Of a stretch of DNA of 64,000 nt, positions 45,055 to 56,446 are shown in pieces; the stretch's first letter is position 1; each line of letters starts with the position of its first letter. Made by a program: the position numbers and the translations under genes. Below the pieces are notes generated by a model. That model saw only the letters and a list, made by a program, of their open reading frames with translations. It did not search any database and had not been told where the DNA came from. The DNA is from Myrica gale (Eukaryota > Streptophyta > Magnoliopsida > Fagales > Myricaceae). The stretch covers positions 24,005,001 to 24,069,000 of the forward strand of contig OZ005609.1 in assembly GCA_963930655.1 (NCBI GenBank), given 5' to 3'.

Positions 45055-45575
45055 GGGTCTGCCCTACATACCCACCAGTCATTGCCCTACACGTTGGATT
45101 CAAACAACTTTGGATTGTCTCTTAAAACTGCAGCTGCGTCATGATTGAGTGGATCTTCACAATTGGGCTCCTGTTGTGCAATCAAATTATCATTAAAAGA
45201 ATCTAAACTAATTGCAGGAATGCACTTGTGAAAGAATAATCCATACAGTGAAAAGATGAAATAGCCCGTAAATTATAGTGTTGATATTTAAAACAGGTTT
45301 CCAGTCTTCTCTTAGAATGTTGAGGCAGACATTTCCTTCCAAGTCAATATTAGGATGGTCACCTGCATATTGGATGCACAGTCAAAACTACCTTACCACA
45401 CAACAGATAATTTTTTTTTGATAAGTTACCACACAACAGATATTATTATCAAGAAACAACATTTTAGAGAATAGGATGTTCGGTCTTTTTACCTTTGTCT
45501 TGCACTTAACCTTCGGTGCCTCGTGAGGGTAAATAGGTTAAACTTGGAAAGAGAACGCAAATGTGCCACCTCTAT
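45055..45575 (-). pseudogene. Captured UBC12/RCE1-like NEDD8-conjugating E2 fragment
   Basis: Minus-strand exon pieces: about 45494-45575 (RGGTFAFSFQV, stop, PIYPHEAPKVKCKTK), about 45248-45363 ([20 protein letters not shown] then [16 protein letters not shown], including the catalytic-Cys stretch NVCLN) and about 45055-45171 (EPNCEDPLNHDAAAVLRDNP then KLFESNV, shifted, RAMTGGYVGQ). Introns with GT/AG edges are kept, so capture was from genomic DNA. A Ser-to-stop change and a two-base loss near the end disable it. The N-terminal part is absent. Confidence 0.85.
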
Positions 45576-46100
45576 CAAGAGAACAAGACATTTAAGGATA
45601 TGGTACAAGATTTTGGAAGGTTCAGTTCACTGATATCTGCAAAATGAGAAAAATAAGGTGTTCAGAACCTACCCTCTACGGTTCTGCCTATATAGCTCTC
45701 TGGAAGCTAGTGGGCCAATTTTGTACTTTTTGATATGAGAAACTGCCTATGATATCAATTTTTACAAAAGAAAGATGATGAGGTTTATGAGTAAAGAATC
45801 AATGCATGTCATTGGAATCCTGAAACTTTAAAAAGCTTTATCATTTTTCCTACAGCATAATATTGGAAGCAGATTACAAACAAATGCAGTACCACTACAA
45901 CCAAGAAAAAGCTTAGCCATGAACAAGAGAATTACTCTTAACTATTCTTAACATCGAAATGGGAAGTCTGTGCATAACAAAATTTCCAAGATCTGATACA
46001 AGATCCAAACTCTGAAGCAGATAATCAGTGGGATGATGCAAAAATAGTAAAACCATGTTTTCCAAATATATGGTCAATTATTTACATATCAGAGTTAATA

Positions 46101-46599
46101 TCAGAGAATTATTACCTCCTGCACTATCTGCTCGAGAACGTATTCACAGCTTTTCCATGTATCAACCCCAATTTTTGAAGCCAGGACAGAACGGGCATCA
46201 TTTGTGATTCCATTACATGGATCAAATAAAACCTCCAAGCACCTCAAAGCCAACATTTCCCTCATATTTTTCCCAAGACTACCATGTAATTCTGGAGCCA
46301 TTTCAATCAAATCTGAAACAAATAAACCATGGATATCCTAACATTATCTTAAGGATTGATAAAAATATAATACACGAACTATTTTTTAAGAATGAATTCA
46401 CAGTACCATGTAAAATAGAAACATCTACTTCTTTAAAGCTTGCAAGAGCTTCAATGACCCAAATCCATGGAAGGATTGAAGCGCAATCAGATGCCCGGTC
46501 CATGGGAGACCCAGCATTCAAGAAGATCCAGAAAACCACAAATTTATGACCCACATACGTTTTTGCCCTGTGCATGAGCTTTGTTAGATAAGGAATCAA
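46101..46599 (-). pseudogene. Captured fragment of an unidentified conserved plant gene
   Basis: Two minus-strand exon-like blocks: about 46599-46390 (KLMHRAKTYVGHKFVVFWIF then LNAGSPMDRASDCASILPWI and WVIEALASFKEVDVSILHG) and 46310-46101 (LIEMAPELHGSLGKNMREML then ALRCLEVLFDPCNGITNDAR and SVLASKIGVDTWKSCEYVLE). A GT donor and an AG acceptor (TTTGTTTCAG) separate them. The protein looks helical and well conserved in style, but I cannot name the family. Position inside the MULE indicates capture. Confidence 0.5.
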
Positions 46600-48945
46600 A
46601 TCACTGAAACTATTATCCAGAATGAGATCAAGCCCTTAGGTGTAAAATGATAGAAAATACAAAATAAATAAACACAAAATATGGAAGTGAATTCGGTGAA
46701 AATATCAAAATCTGTGAAAATACACAGGGCACCGTAACCCGGCTTGGCAGCTGAGAGTTTCTGCGAAGAAGGAAAACCTGAGAGGGATGCTGGGCGGCTG
46801 AGAGACTCTAGGGCGACGCTTGGCGGCTGAGAGTTTCTGCGAAGAAGGGATAGTGTGTACGAAGAAGAAGAGGAGCAAAATCGATTTGGGGTTTTTTTTT
46901 CTGGGTCAGTTCGTGGGTCAGTTTGAATAAACGGTTCGAGTCGGGTTAACCCGCGGGTCAAACTCATTAATTGATGTGGCGTGAAATCAGCCATTAGATC
47001 TTGAAAATTCGATCGTGACCGTCCATCAGCAGCCATCAGCACCTTAAACATCAGCACCATAACCGAACCCCCGCCACTGCTACTACTTCTGTTAAACAAT
47101 TGCTGCTGCGTACTGCTGAGCGTCTTCATTTTATTGTTCTTTTGTTGGAAGTGTTCGTGAGCTATTTCCAACTGTGAATACGTGAAAATTCTACTTGAAA
47201 GTTGATGTCTAATTTCGTGCATAAATTCTTGATGGGATTTTAGGGTAGATACTGCACGTCTAGTTGCCTTACTGTGTGCTGCTATTGCCGAGATATGGAC
47301 CTAACCATGGGTTGTTCTCAGAATGTAGGTATTATCTGCTTACATAGTATCAATAATAAATGGAATCAGAACGTGGGCTACTGCACATTTCTGGAATGTG
47401 AATAAACCTTTTTGCTTAAGAAAAAATTTTGGCTTGTGATTATTTTCATACTTACAATTGAAAAAAGTAAAAGCCTTCCTAACCTTCAAGGACAATGCGC
47501 TCAGTTTATGTCTTGCATCTTTCCAACCATCAAAAAATATCAACATGTCCATGCTTGCTGTGTTTTGATGGTTCTTGACTAGCTCATTGGTTAGGGCGCT
47601 AGGGTGGTGATTTCATCTTTGTCTCATGTTCTCCTTTCTGCAGGAGATCGATGGTTTGAAGTCACTGATGGCTGAATGTCCAGAAGATAAAGACATGCTC
47701 GATATGGTCACTGAGGAGTTAGGTCAGGCAATGGAAGAAGAGAAAAGGCTGCAGAGCTTGCTGCTCAAGTCTTGGATGACGCCAATGAGAGAGACTCTAT
47801 CTTGGAGGTGAGAGCAGGTAACAAACCTGGGAAGTTGACATGTCCAAGTGTTCCTCAGACCTATTTCCTTGGTGTCAAGATGTTCCAAGTTTTGTTATTT
47901 TTTCTTGTTTAGGCCTATAGTTTCCGTTGCTTTTATTTTTATAATTGATGGAACCTTCCACCAGGAACCGGAGGAGAAGAGGCTTCTTTGTTCGCAATGG
48001 ACATATTTAAAATGTTAAGTTCGGGGAAACGTATCTAAAGTGTAAGTCACCAGAACAGGTTTTGGCATCATCAGTTGTAAATATTCTCAAGTTCTCACAC
48101 GAGATGGTTACCCCATTTGAATTGCTATAGGTATGAAAAGCACTCACAGAAGAAAGGTTGGAATTTTGAAGTGCTAGATATAACGGAGTCTGATCTTAGA
48201 GGATACAAGGTGCATGCTCCTTCCTCCATCGAATATGAACTTTGACCCTTTCTTGAACTTCAAAAAATGCCCATTAATTGATGGAACGTAAAAAACTATT
48301 AGTTAATCTGTAGTCCGTGTCTTTGAACTTTCTGTTTGACAGATGAATTCATCTTTTTTTTATTTGTCCTTGCTTTGACTTGTGGTTTGCCTTTCCAGGA
48401 AGCTAGTGCAGCAATCTCAAGGGCTGGGGTTTATGGTAAACTAAAATTTGAGTGTAATTCACAGAGTTCAGGTTCCTTAATTGTGACCACCTGTATAACT
48501 CACAGTTCAGATATCAAGTGCCAACAATTGAAATTTTCCTTTTGGCAGAGTCCCAGTGATAGAAGTCTAGACGTGTTCACACCAGTGCTGTTTCTGTTGC
48601 TATCCTTCCTCAGGCTGATGAGGTGCCAACTTTTTCAGTTGATGTTGCCTGACATGTTACCTAAATGATTGTGGAATGCAGCAATACGAGAGAGTTTTGT
48701 CTATTTTCCACGTGGAACTTCTCTTTTAGTTAAAGAGCGTATTTTTTTTCTTTGCTTCTTTGTCAATAGTGTAATATGATGGAAGTATGGATATCTGATT
48801 TATTGTTCTCTTGATGTTTATATTTTCATACGAGGGAAGTATGATCCATGTTTTGGGATTTCTGAATAAAACTAAACTGTTATTTCTTATCTCACTTTGT
48901 TGGCTTAAGGATGTGCGCACAATCCGCTGACACAATTTTTTTTTT

Positions 48946-51299
48946 GGTTTAATTACAAAAAAAACTCCCTCAAACTTTCCTACTTATCCTAATATCTCCT
49001 AATCTTTAACTCGTGTCAACCCGCCCCCTTATACTTACGAAAATGTCTCATTTTCGTTTTTGACTAACTCTTAACAATGTCATACTACTTTTTCGTCACA
49101 CGTGTTTTTCACGTGAGTTGCCTCATATTAAAAGACAAAAATGACACCAGTTATTTTGCGTTGAAATTGAAAGTAGTCAACTGTACCCCTACCTGCGTGT
49201 ATTTGACAACAAAAGGGTCAAAATACACTGTTCTCTCACCTGTAACTCAAGATTCCCTTTCTTCCTTATCCACGATTTTCTCACTTGTTTACAAATCGAA
49301 CACGTCCGTATGCATTGAAGAAGCGTTGGAGGTAAGCCACCTAATGCCGAACGTTTATGTTTTTCTTTCCCCCAAAATCGAATAATTTAGTGTTTAGTTC
49401 GTTCTCTGCTGCTTGCGAATGGGTACACTTTAAAGGATTGGGGTAGGATCAATGCTAGGAGAAAAGGTGATAACCAAGTTGTTCCCTGCCATTTTTGAAA
49501 ATGTAAGGTCACTGTATTGTTGTTTTTAAAGTGTCGGTAGTGTCATTGTTGGTAGGGTCAGTGTTTTGTAGTTATTCCATTTTGTTGTGTGCCGTTTGTG
49601 AAAATTTAGAATTACAAGTATATAATTGTTAAAAGTGGTTCTTAAAATGAGATTGTTATCATGTGCTTTCCATTATTAAACTCAAGTGAATTTGCTGATT
49701 TTCTCGAGTGGTACCCTCCCTCCATTATCATGTGCTTCCCAATATCTGTGCACTTTTGTTTGTAAAGGAATGTGTTTGCTTGCTTTCAAGGACTTCAGTG
49801 CTTGGATTTGTATGTTTGTTTGCTAATTATGGCATCACTTATTTTGTATTTAAAGCATCAAACGAACGTATCTTTGTTATTATTTATTGCAATAAAATAT
49901 GTGAGTTTATTTATTCCTCTATTGGCATTAGCATTTTTAGTATCAGCATTATATTGAGGCAAAGAGTAGGTAAGATATTATCGTTTATTTTCAAAGCTTG
50001 TTTTTAGAAATCAACAATGTTTTTGCACTCTTTCAACCCTATTCGCAAGCCCTATCATCATAAACAACTTATTCGCAAACAAATTGAGAGGAATAGGGAA
50101 GGATTAGAGGAAGTACCTTACGAATATGAGAAGAAACTGACAATGCCTAACAGCCCCAGATCTTGCGTGGAGTTCCGACAGCCTGGGTGATAGTTTTCTT
50201 TGCTTCAGACAGCTTTGAAGGGCTGGTCATTATGCTTCACGAATGGGTACACTTTAAAGGATTGGGGTAGGATCAATGCTAGGAGAAAAGGTGATAACCA
50301 AGTTGTTCCCTGCCATTTTTGAAAATGTAAGGTCACTGTATTGTTGTTTTTAAAGTGTCGGTAGTGTCATTGTTGGTAGGGTCAGTGTTTTGTAGTTATT
50401 CCATTTTGTTGTGTGCCGTTTGTGAAAATTTAGAATTACAAGTATATAATTGTTAAAAGTGGTTCTTAAAATGAGATTGTTATCATGTGCTTTCCATTAT
50501 TAAACTCAAGTGAATTTGCTGATTTTCTCGAGTGGTACCCTCCCTCCATTATCATGTGCTTCCCAATATCTGTGCACTTTTGTTTGTAAAGGAATGTGTT
50601 TGCTTGCTTTCAAGGACTTCAGTGCTTGGATTTGTATGTTTGTTTGCTAATTATGGCATCACTTATTTTGTATTTAAAGCATCAAACGAACGTATCTTTG
50701 TTATTATTTATTGCAATAAAATATGTGAGTTTATTTATTCCTCTATTGGCATTAGCATTTTTAGTATCAGCATTATATTGAGGCAAAGAGTAGGTAAGAT
50801 ATTATCGTTTATTTTCAAAGCTTGTTTTTAGAAATCAACAATGTTTTTGCACTCTTTCAACCCTATTCGCAAGCCCTATCATCATAAACAACTTATTCGC
50901 AAACAAATTGAGAGGAATAGGGAAGGATTAGAGGAAGTACCTTACGAATATGAGAAGAAACTGACAATGCCTAACAGCCCCAGATCTTGCGTGGAGTTCC
51001 GACAGCCTGGGTGATAGTTTTCTTTGCTTCAGACAGCTTTGAAGGGCTGGTCATTATGCTTCATGAATGGGGTTTTCAACGAACCAATGGGTTTGTGGGT
51101 CATTTTTGTCTTTTAATATGAGGCAACTCACGTGAAAAACGCGTGTGACGGAAAACGTAGTACGACATCGTTAAAAATGAGTCAAAAACAAAAATGAGAC
51201 GTTCACATAAGTTTAAAGGGCAGTTTGACATGAGTTAAAGATTATGGGGATATTAAGATAAGTGAGAAAGTTTATGGGGATTTTTTTTGTAATTAACCC
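48946..51299. mobile_element. TIR element (MULE-like) with an internal 824-bp tandem duplication
   Basis: Left end GGTTTAATTACAAAAAAAAC; right end as reverse complement GGGTTAATTACAAAAAAAAT. The inverted repeats run about 205 bp, through CTTTAACTCGTGTCAA and TTTTTCACGTGAGTTGCCTC. Ends and length suit a non-autonomous Mutator-like element. The target duplication cannot be read because the left flank is a T run. No transposase. Confidence 0.75.
49416..51063. repeat. Apparently identical tandem duplication, 2 x 824 bp
   Basis: Unit 1 is 49416-50239 and unit 2 is 50240-51063, both starting at GAATGGGTACACTTTAAAGG and ending CATTATGCTTCA. The copies look identical by eye, including a 99-codon frame repeated at 49708 and 50532. 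The frame is hydrophobic and has no known domain. It is most likely not a gene. Confidence 0.9.
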
Positions 51300-51720
51300 A
51301 TTTTTTATTTAAACTTGGTGTCCGAATCAATTTACGCATAGTCTCTCCATCCAACACAAACTGGACAATTATCAAACCAAAAGCTTGGAGTGACCTCAAG
51401 GGTTGAAATCACCTATAAAGTTTTAAATTTAGGACCATGGAGGAAACATACCACTAACGCCCAAACTTTAAAGTTGTAGTCTAAACAGGATAAAGAGTGC
51501 TCAAAATTCTCCAAAGTAATCACGTTTTGTAGACTTTTTTTTTTCAAAAAGAGGGTCACATCTCCGATCTTCATTGAAAAACCTTCACTTGTGCAGAAAA
51601 ATACCGTAATTAGAAAAAAAGGGTAAATTAGAAAAAAAAAGTGCAGAAAAATACCGTAGTTACACTGTAAGTCCTAAGAGACCTGGGCCAACAACTAGAA
51701 AAAAAAAAAAAAGACCTGGG
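51300..51720. other. Spacer between the TIR element and the RLK kinase fragment
   Basis: Contains a near-duplication of short A-rich phrases (AAAATACCGTA, GACCTGGGCCAACA twice near 51670-51730). No gene. Confidence 0.4.
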
Positions 51721-52030
51721 CCAACACACTCCTGGATGGGAAGTAAACGATCCGACCCAGCACAGAAGGATCCCTCCTGACAACTAGATTCAAGCGATTT
51801 ACCTTTTCTGAACTGGACCCAATGATTCAGTGAAGTTATTGGACGAGGAGCAGGAAGGTGTACTGCCTGATCAGCAGGTCGCAGCAATCAAACGCCTCAA
51901 CGAAGCTAACCAAGGAGAATCCAAATTCTTTCTTAGCAGAGGTAAACACCATCGGAAGGCTCAACCACATGAATTTGATAGAGATCTGGGGATACCGTGC
52001 AGAGGGAAAACACAGGCTTCTCTCTCTCTC
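51721..52030 (+). pseudogene. Isolated S-domain RLK kinase fragment
   Basis: The segment from AAACGATCCGACCCAGC to GAGGGAAAACACAGGCTTCT follows the intact RLK from just after the transmembrane helix through the Gly loop, the VAAIKRL lysine and NTIGRLNHMNLIEIWG. Several small deletions break the frame (within KATKGF and GGTVYKG) and it stops at a CT microsatellite. It lies about 14 kb beyond the main array, so it is a dispersed remnant. Confidence 0.85.
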
Positions 52031-54070
52031 TCCTGACGACTTTATTTCCCGTTCGACCAGGAAAATCATTCAATAAAAGGTCGAAAGCAAGTTTACTATA
52101 GAGGTGTAATAATAATCCATGTTAGGAAAAAATTTCCAAGATATTCACGCATTAGAAGAATCGCAATACCAGTAACTCTCTTTCCTTTCCTTCTCCTATT
52201 GGGGAAGAACAGGTTGTATATTCAATTCTGCATCGAACATTACATCGACTCATCAACAGGGCAGGACGTTTGATTTTGTAATCGAACATTTTACCAAAAG
52301 CCTCAAAAAGGTTCCCTAAGCACCATTCCATACCGTCCCACAAGGTAAGGCCATTTTCAGCGTCAATGTATACTATTGACTTCTCTCTATCAAGACTCGA
52401 CCCGACCGTCAAGCTTAAATAGATTTCATTAAGGAGGTCGAGACCCATGTTTTCGTGGCCATGAAGTTGATGCTGAATCCAATCTGTTGAGAGTCCTGGT
52501 CACATTTCAGTTCTCCAGTCATGGAGTGTGAACCCACCCTCCTACAGGAGGGATGCCTATTAGATCGTTTACATGAAGAGGGTCGTTTTCCAATGACACT
52601 AATGTGTTGTCGACCAACCTAACAACCACTTTGTTTCTTCTGAGGGCATGCCTAGCAGCAATCACTAGAACCAGAACATAGCCCTTCTCTACTTCATGTC
52701 ACAAGATGAGTCGCATATTTCACTCTGCTATATCTTTTTGGCTCGAAGAACCTTTTTATACCCGTCAAAAAACAGAGAGAACTCCAAATCCAGCAGCAAT
52801 CTCGTACTGCTCACCAGAGGCCTTTTGCAGCTGATATTAATATGGCCAACAAGAACACCACCCTCTATATCATTCCAACACACTACCCTCCAGCTCGTAA
52901 TATGCAGCAAACGGAATTCGGACTGTACTTATCACATGGAAATAAAATACTTCAGAACATGGCTGCTAACCCACCTACCATTCTCAGAAATAGAAATAAC
53001 AGATTGAAAGTACATACAGCAAAATCATATTTGCGTTGCCATTATGGATGGGCAACCCAAAATGACCAAGCTAGTCGATTTATACATCAGCAAGGTGATT
53101 CCAACATGTATGAACCTTTAAAACAACCCTAAGTCATTCTTTTCACATATTATGTCATGCTCGCTAAATATCATTTTAACTTGCAAGGATTAAAGTTAGC
53201 AAAAGAGGAAGAATAAGAAGAGACTAACATTACATACATCAGGTCCCTTGGCTTGATTATTTAAAACTAAAGGCCAGGATTATCTTTCAGCCCCTCCAAC
53301 AGAGTTGTGAGATGAAGATTGTGTGCCCATTGTCCTTCGGTGCAATTCTATTATCCGAAAACAAAAAGAGGCCAATCAGTCAATGCAACAAAATATAAAA
53401 AGGGGAGAAAGGAAAGAAGCTTTAAAAGAAAAAATCCTGCATACGCTTTGGCAAATGGTGTAACCCACTGGGGTCTAGAAAGTTCAGTGCTACAGTTACA
53501 TACTAGCATCTCATCAACATACAATCAACATTGTCCAGTAATAACCATTAATAAGAGGAGTGTAGCAGCATGTCCTTATACTAAGGAGTCACTAAGTGGC
53601 AGTGCGAGAATTCACATGATCCACCTTTTGACAGGTTGGAATGGAATAGATCATACACATACTTACATGGACAAAGGGTGACTTATATACAAATGTGCAA
53701 ATGGATAATAAGGTAAAGCACAGAAGGCCGTGCCAACAATTATGCCAGCACATGCAATTTTGAGCACAATCCATGAACTATCGTCATCAGCAAACTAGAG
53801 AAGATTACGCATGAGATGGAATATAGGCAGGCGTATTCTCCTACATAGAGCACAGCAATGAAAGGAGTGCAACACCTACAGAAGCAAATGAATACTTGCA
53901 CATACAAAATCTCCATACATGCCAGATATAACCTCATCAGGAAAACCAGAGAAAATAATGACACATGGAACCAGCTGATATCAAGCCAATGAAAGCATTA
54001 TTGCATTATGTGAAATGGATACAAAAAGATGCATTGTATGAGAGGCTGATGCTTACCTTGTCTTAACATC
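52031..54070. other. Spacer downstream of the MUSTANG gene
   Basis: Includes a minus-strand frame at 52152-52448 and a plus-strand frame at 52696-53132 without recognisable domains. The part next to 54070 is probably the 3' UTR of the minus-strand transposase-derived gene. Confidence 0.4.
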
Positions 54071-56435
54071 CTAAATGAACTCTTTGCAAGTGGACTTGTT
54101 GTGCCCAAGGCCCTTGCACCTACTGCACTGGAGTTGACGTTTCACTACCTCTTGTGGTCCATACCGCTTTGTAGTGGGCCGGCCTGGTGGACGACGGGTA
54201 GGGGGAGGGGTTACAGTTACTGTGACCTGAGAAGAATCTCTCTGGACAGGCATTTCCACATTTGGAATTGGATGTACAGACTCTGAATAAGTTAATCTGT
54301 AACTCTCAGTCGTGAGGTATCTGGAACAATAGTCATAAGGGCTCCGACCAATGCAACCGATAACTGCTATTGCATGGCAGCAGGGTAAACCAGTTAACTG
54401 CCACCCTTTGCAACTACAATCCCAATGATCAATATCAACCACTTCAATGGAGTCACCACCACGAACCTCAAATGTGCTACCACCTGACAATAGCACTTGA
54501 TGTGAATGGACTTTATGGCTTTCCTTTTTCAGTTTGTCTTCGATGGATGGAGTTAGTCTTGTCAACCATTGGTTGGAATCTGCTCGTCGTGTGTAGATCA
54601 ACTCCATGATCTTTCCCCTGATCACATCAACCATCTGTGTTATTGGTAATTCATGTGCATCTGACGCCCAACTGTAAAACAGCTCCCCAAAGTTTGATGT
54701 CATGTGATTATATCTAGCACCCTGAAAGTAAGAATTTGCCCAGTTCTGGGGCTCACTTTGCATGATCCAATTGTAAGCTTCCAGAGAAATACTTTTAATG
54801 CTCTCAATACACCTTTGGAAGCTTTCAAGCGTAGGTGCATAAGCAGCAGCATAAAAATCTTCAACCATGAGGCGCTTCACCTCATGAGAAAACTGCCCTT
54901 TCAAGTCTCTAATAAGTTGCTCGGTTAAGTATCGTAGGCAGTAGCTATGGAATGAACCCGTAAATATATTAGTGATGGACTCCCTCAACCCCTTCCGACT
55001 GTCTGCAACAAATGTTATTGGACAGGAGGTGGAGAGGGCAGATTTCAGTTGTAGCAAGAACCAATGCCAGTTATCTTCAGATTCTGTATCAACTACAGCA
55101 AAAGCAACAGGGAAAACCCCATCATCCCCATCTGCAGCCGTTGCCGCTAACAATGTGCCTTGATATTTTGACTTTAAGGGGATGCTATCAAGAAAAAGGA
55201 GAGGTCGGCAACCTTGTTGGAAACCATATAACGAGGCATGGAACGAGACAAAGAGACGATGGAAACTTGAGTCTTCCTTTGTAGTGAAAGTAGCAAGGCT
55301 TCCTGGATTGGTCTCCATGATCTTCTGACAGAAAAGCGGTAACTGATTATATGCCTCCTTGTATGAACCCTGAAGCTGCTCCTTTGCAATTTCTTTCCCA
55401 CGCCATGCCTGAAAATAGTTCAGCTGTATTCCATATTCCTGTTTGATGTCGATGACAATATCCTTGGGTTTATAATTTGGGAAAACTTTCAACTTCTCCT
55501 TGATAATACTAGCCACCCAACTCCTAGTTGCCTGATGCCCTGTTGTTGCAGCAGCCCCTTCGCATGTATGCATTGCATTCATCTTTTTAATACATATTAA
55601 TTGGGTGGTCGACAACCTTGATGCATGTATTCTCCATGGGCAGCCTTCTGCTTTGCATTTGACAGTCACACGGTGACTATCATTCTTCTTGTACCTGAAT
55701 GCGAACTGATGTGCGATGGCATACTTACGCAAAGATTCACGAAATTCATGAACACTGCTGAACCTTTGCCCCACACCGGTAATAGTATTCTGCCACTGCT
55801 GTGCACCTTTAGCATGCTTCTCATCATTGGAACCAATGACAGAAAAAATGGGGGAAATTTCAGCAGGTATATCAACATGGTTGGTATCATCTACAGCATC
55901 GACGGGGGCATCAAGCAGAAGTTCAGGCTGGGTGGTATCATCAACAACCTCAAGAGGAGCATCAACTGCAAGAACAGTTTCGGACAGTGTTGTTCTGCTC
56001 GACCTACAAAACCCAAGAATTTCTTAAGTCAAACCAAAACAATCCAAAAGTGACTGTTAAACATTAGCTGAGACTTCAAGAAGACTACCTACTCGCAGGC
56101 AAGTTTGACACATCGGGGGCTGCAATTTCTTCCATGATGATATACACATCACAAGTGACAGTGTCCCCATGGAATTTTATCATGCGCTTTAAATCCTTGT
56201 CATTGGAAATAGTTATGAGAGTCCTTTTGTTGCCAGGAAGGAAATATTTGATAGTCATAGTATCGATGCTACAATTAAACATTTCCGCCACTTCCATCTT
56301 AAACTCGTGAAACTTCATCTGGTCATCAATGTCTATGGCATGAGCATCACCACCCCTATACAATAGTGAACCATCTCTATCTGTCTCAAATTCTCCCCCT
56401 GACTGGCATATTGCTATAATTCTCTTCCCCGCCAT
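54071..56435 (-). CDS. MUSTANG-B type domesticated MULE transposase with PB1 domain, 759 aa
   Basis: Exon 1 56435-56089 and exon 2 56003-54071 (intron 56088-56004, GT/AG, phase kept: LPAS-R-SSRTTLSE). N-terminal PB1 domain (residues about 5-100, DDQMKFHEFKMEVAEMF, TITISNDKDLKRMI-like end), an acidic linker, the plant MuDR N-terminal domain (GQRFSSVHEFRESLRKYAIA, CPWRIHASR), the MULE transposase core (LLFLDSIPLKSKYQGTLL, TFVADSRKGL, YNHMTSNFGE), a SWIM finger (CSCKGWQLTGLPCCH) and a CCHC knuckle (CSRCKGLGHNKSTC). PB1 plus MULE core is the hallmark of MUSTANG-B genes, which in Arabidopsis affect growth and flowering. No terminal inverted repeats flank it, and the frame is complete, in line with domestication. 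Exon 2 reads open upstream of GTG 55774, so the ATG at 56435 in exon 1 is the start. Confidence 0.9.
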
Positions 56436-56446
56436 GACCTGCCTCA

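Larger units (their letters stand above)
43193..47070. mobile_element. Pack-MULE carrying fragments of several host genes
   Basis: The left end GGGTTCGGTTATGGTGCTGA is mirrored by the right end, whose reverse complement reads GGGTTCGGTTATGGTGCTGA, and the match continues for roughly 140 bp (GCTGCTGATGGACGG, TTTTCAAGATCTAA, ACGCCAC, CAATTAATGA, TTTGACCCG). No transposase is visible. The interior contains pieces of a WrbA-type quinone reductase (+), a UBC12-type E2 (-) and an unidentified conserved gene (-). The long inverted repeats and cargo identify a Pack-MULE. I could not find a matching 9-bp target duplication (ATAATTATT against CCGCCACTG), so ends may be off by a few bases or one flank has changed. 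Confidence 0.75.
43056..48624 (+). pseudogene. Organellar peptide chain release factor 1 (prfA type), decayed and interrupted
   Basis: Exon remnants: 43056-43159 (QPQLSPDLIRIMEQRLSTIE, ending INQ before GTAATC), 47644-47817 (EIDGLKSLMAECPEDKDMLD through the ILEVRAG-like end), 47965 to about 48010 (GTGGEEASLFAMDIFK), about 48132-48209 (KKGWNFEVLDITESDLRGYK), about 48400-48452 (EASAAISRAGVYGKLKFE) and 48549-48624 (VPV...RVHTSAVSVAILPQADE). Splice sites are largely kept, so this is not a retrocopy. A small loss after LLLKS and another in the RVPVTEKSGR stretch shift the frame. The exon encoding the linker before EIDG was not found, and the catalytic GGQ domain is absent. A 3.9-kb MULE occupies the intron after the first exon. 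The intact gene ends translation in mitochondria or plastids, so a functional copy should exist elsewhere. Confidence 0.85.

Noticed and set aside
43193-47070. 9-bp target duplication for the Pack-MULE
   Set aside because: The nine bases on each side (ATAATTATT and CCGCCACTG) do not match, so I do not claim one.
49708-50831. Two identical 99-codon frames as a duplicated gene
   Set aside because: They are carried by the 824-bp tandem unit inside a transposon and show no known domain or coding bias.
52152-52448. 98-codon minus-strand frame, considered as a plasmid-like or organelle-derived gene
   Set aside because: I could not identify any motif; left as unassigned spacer.
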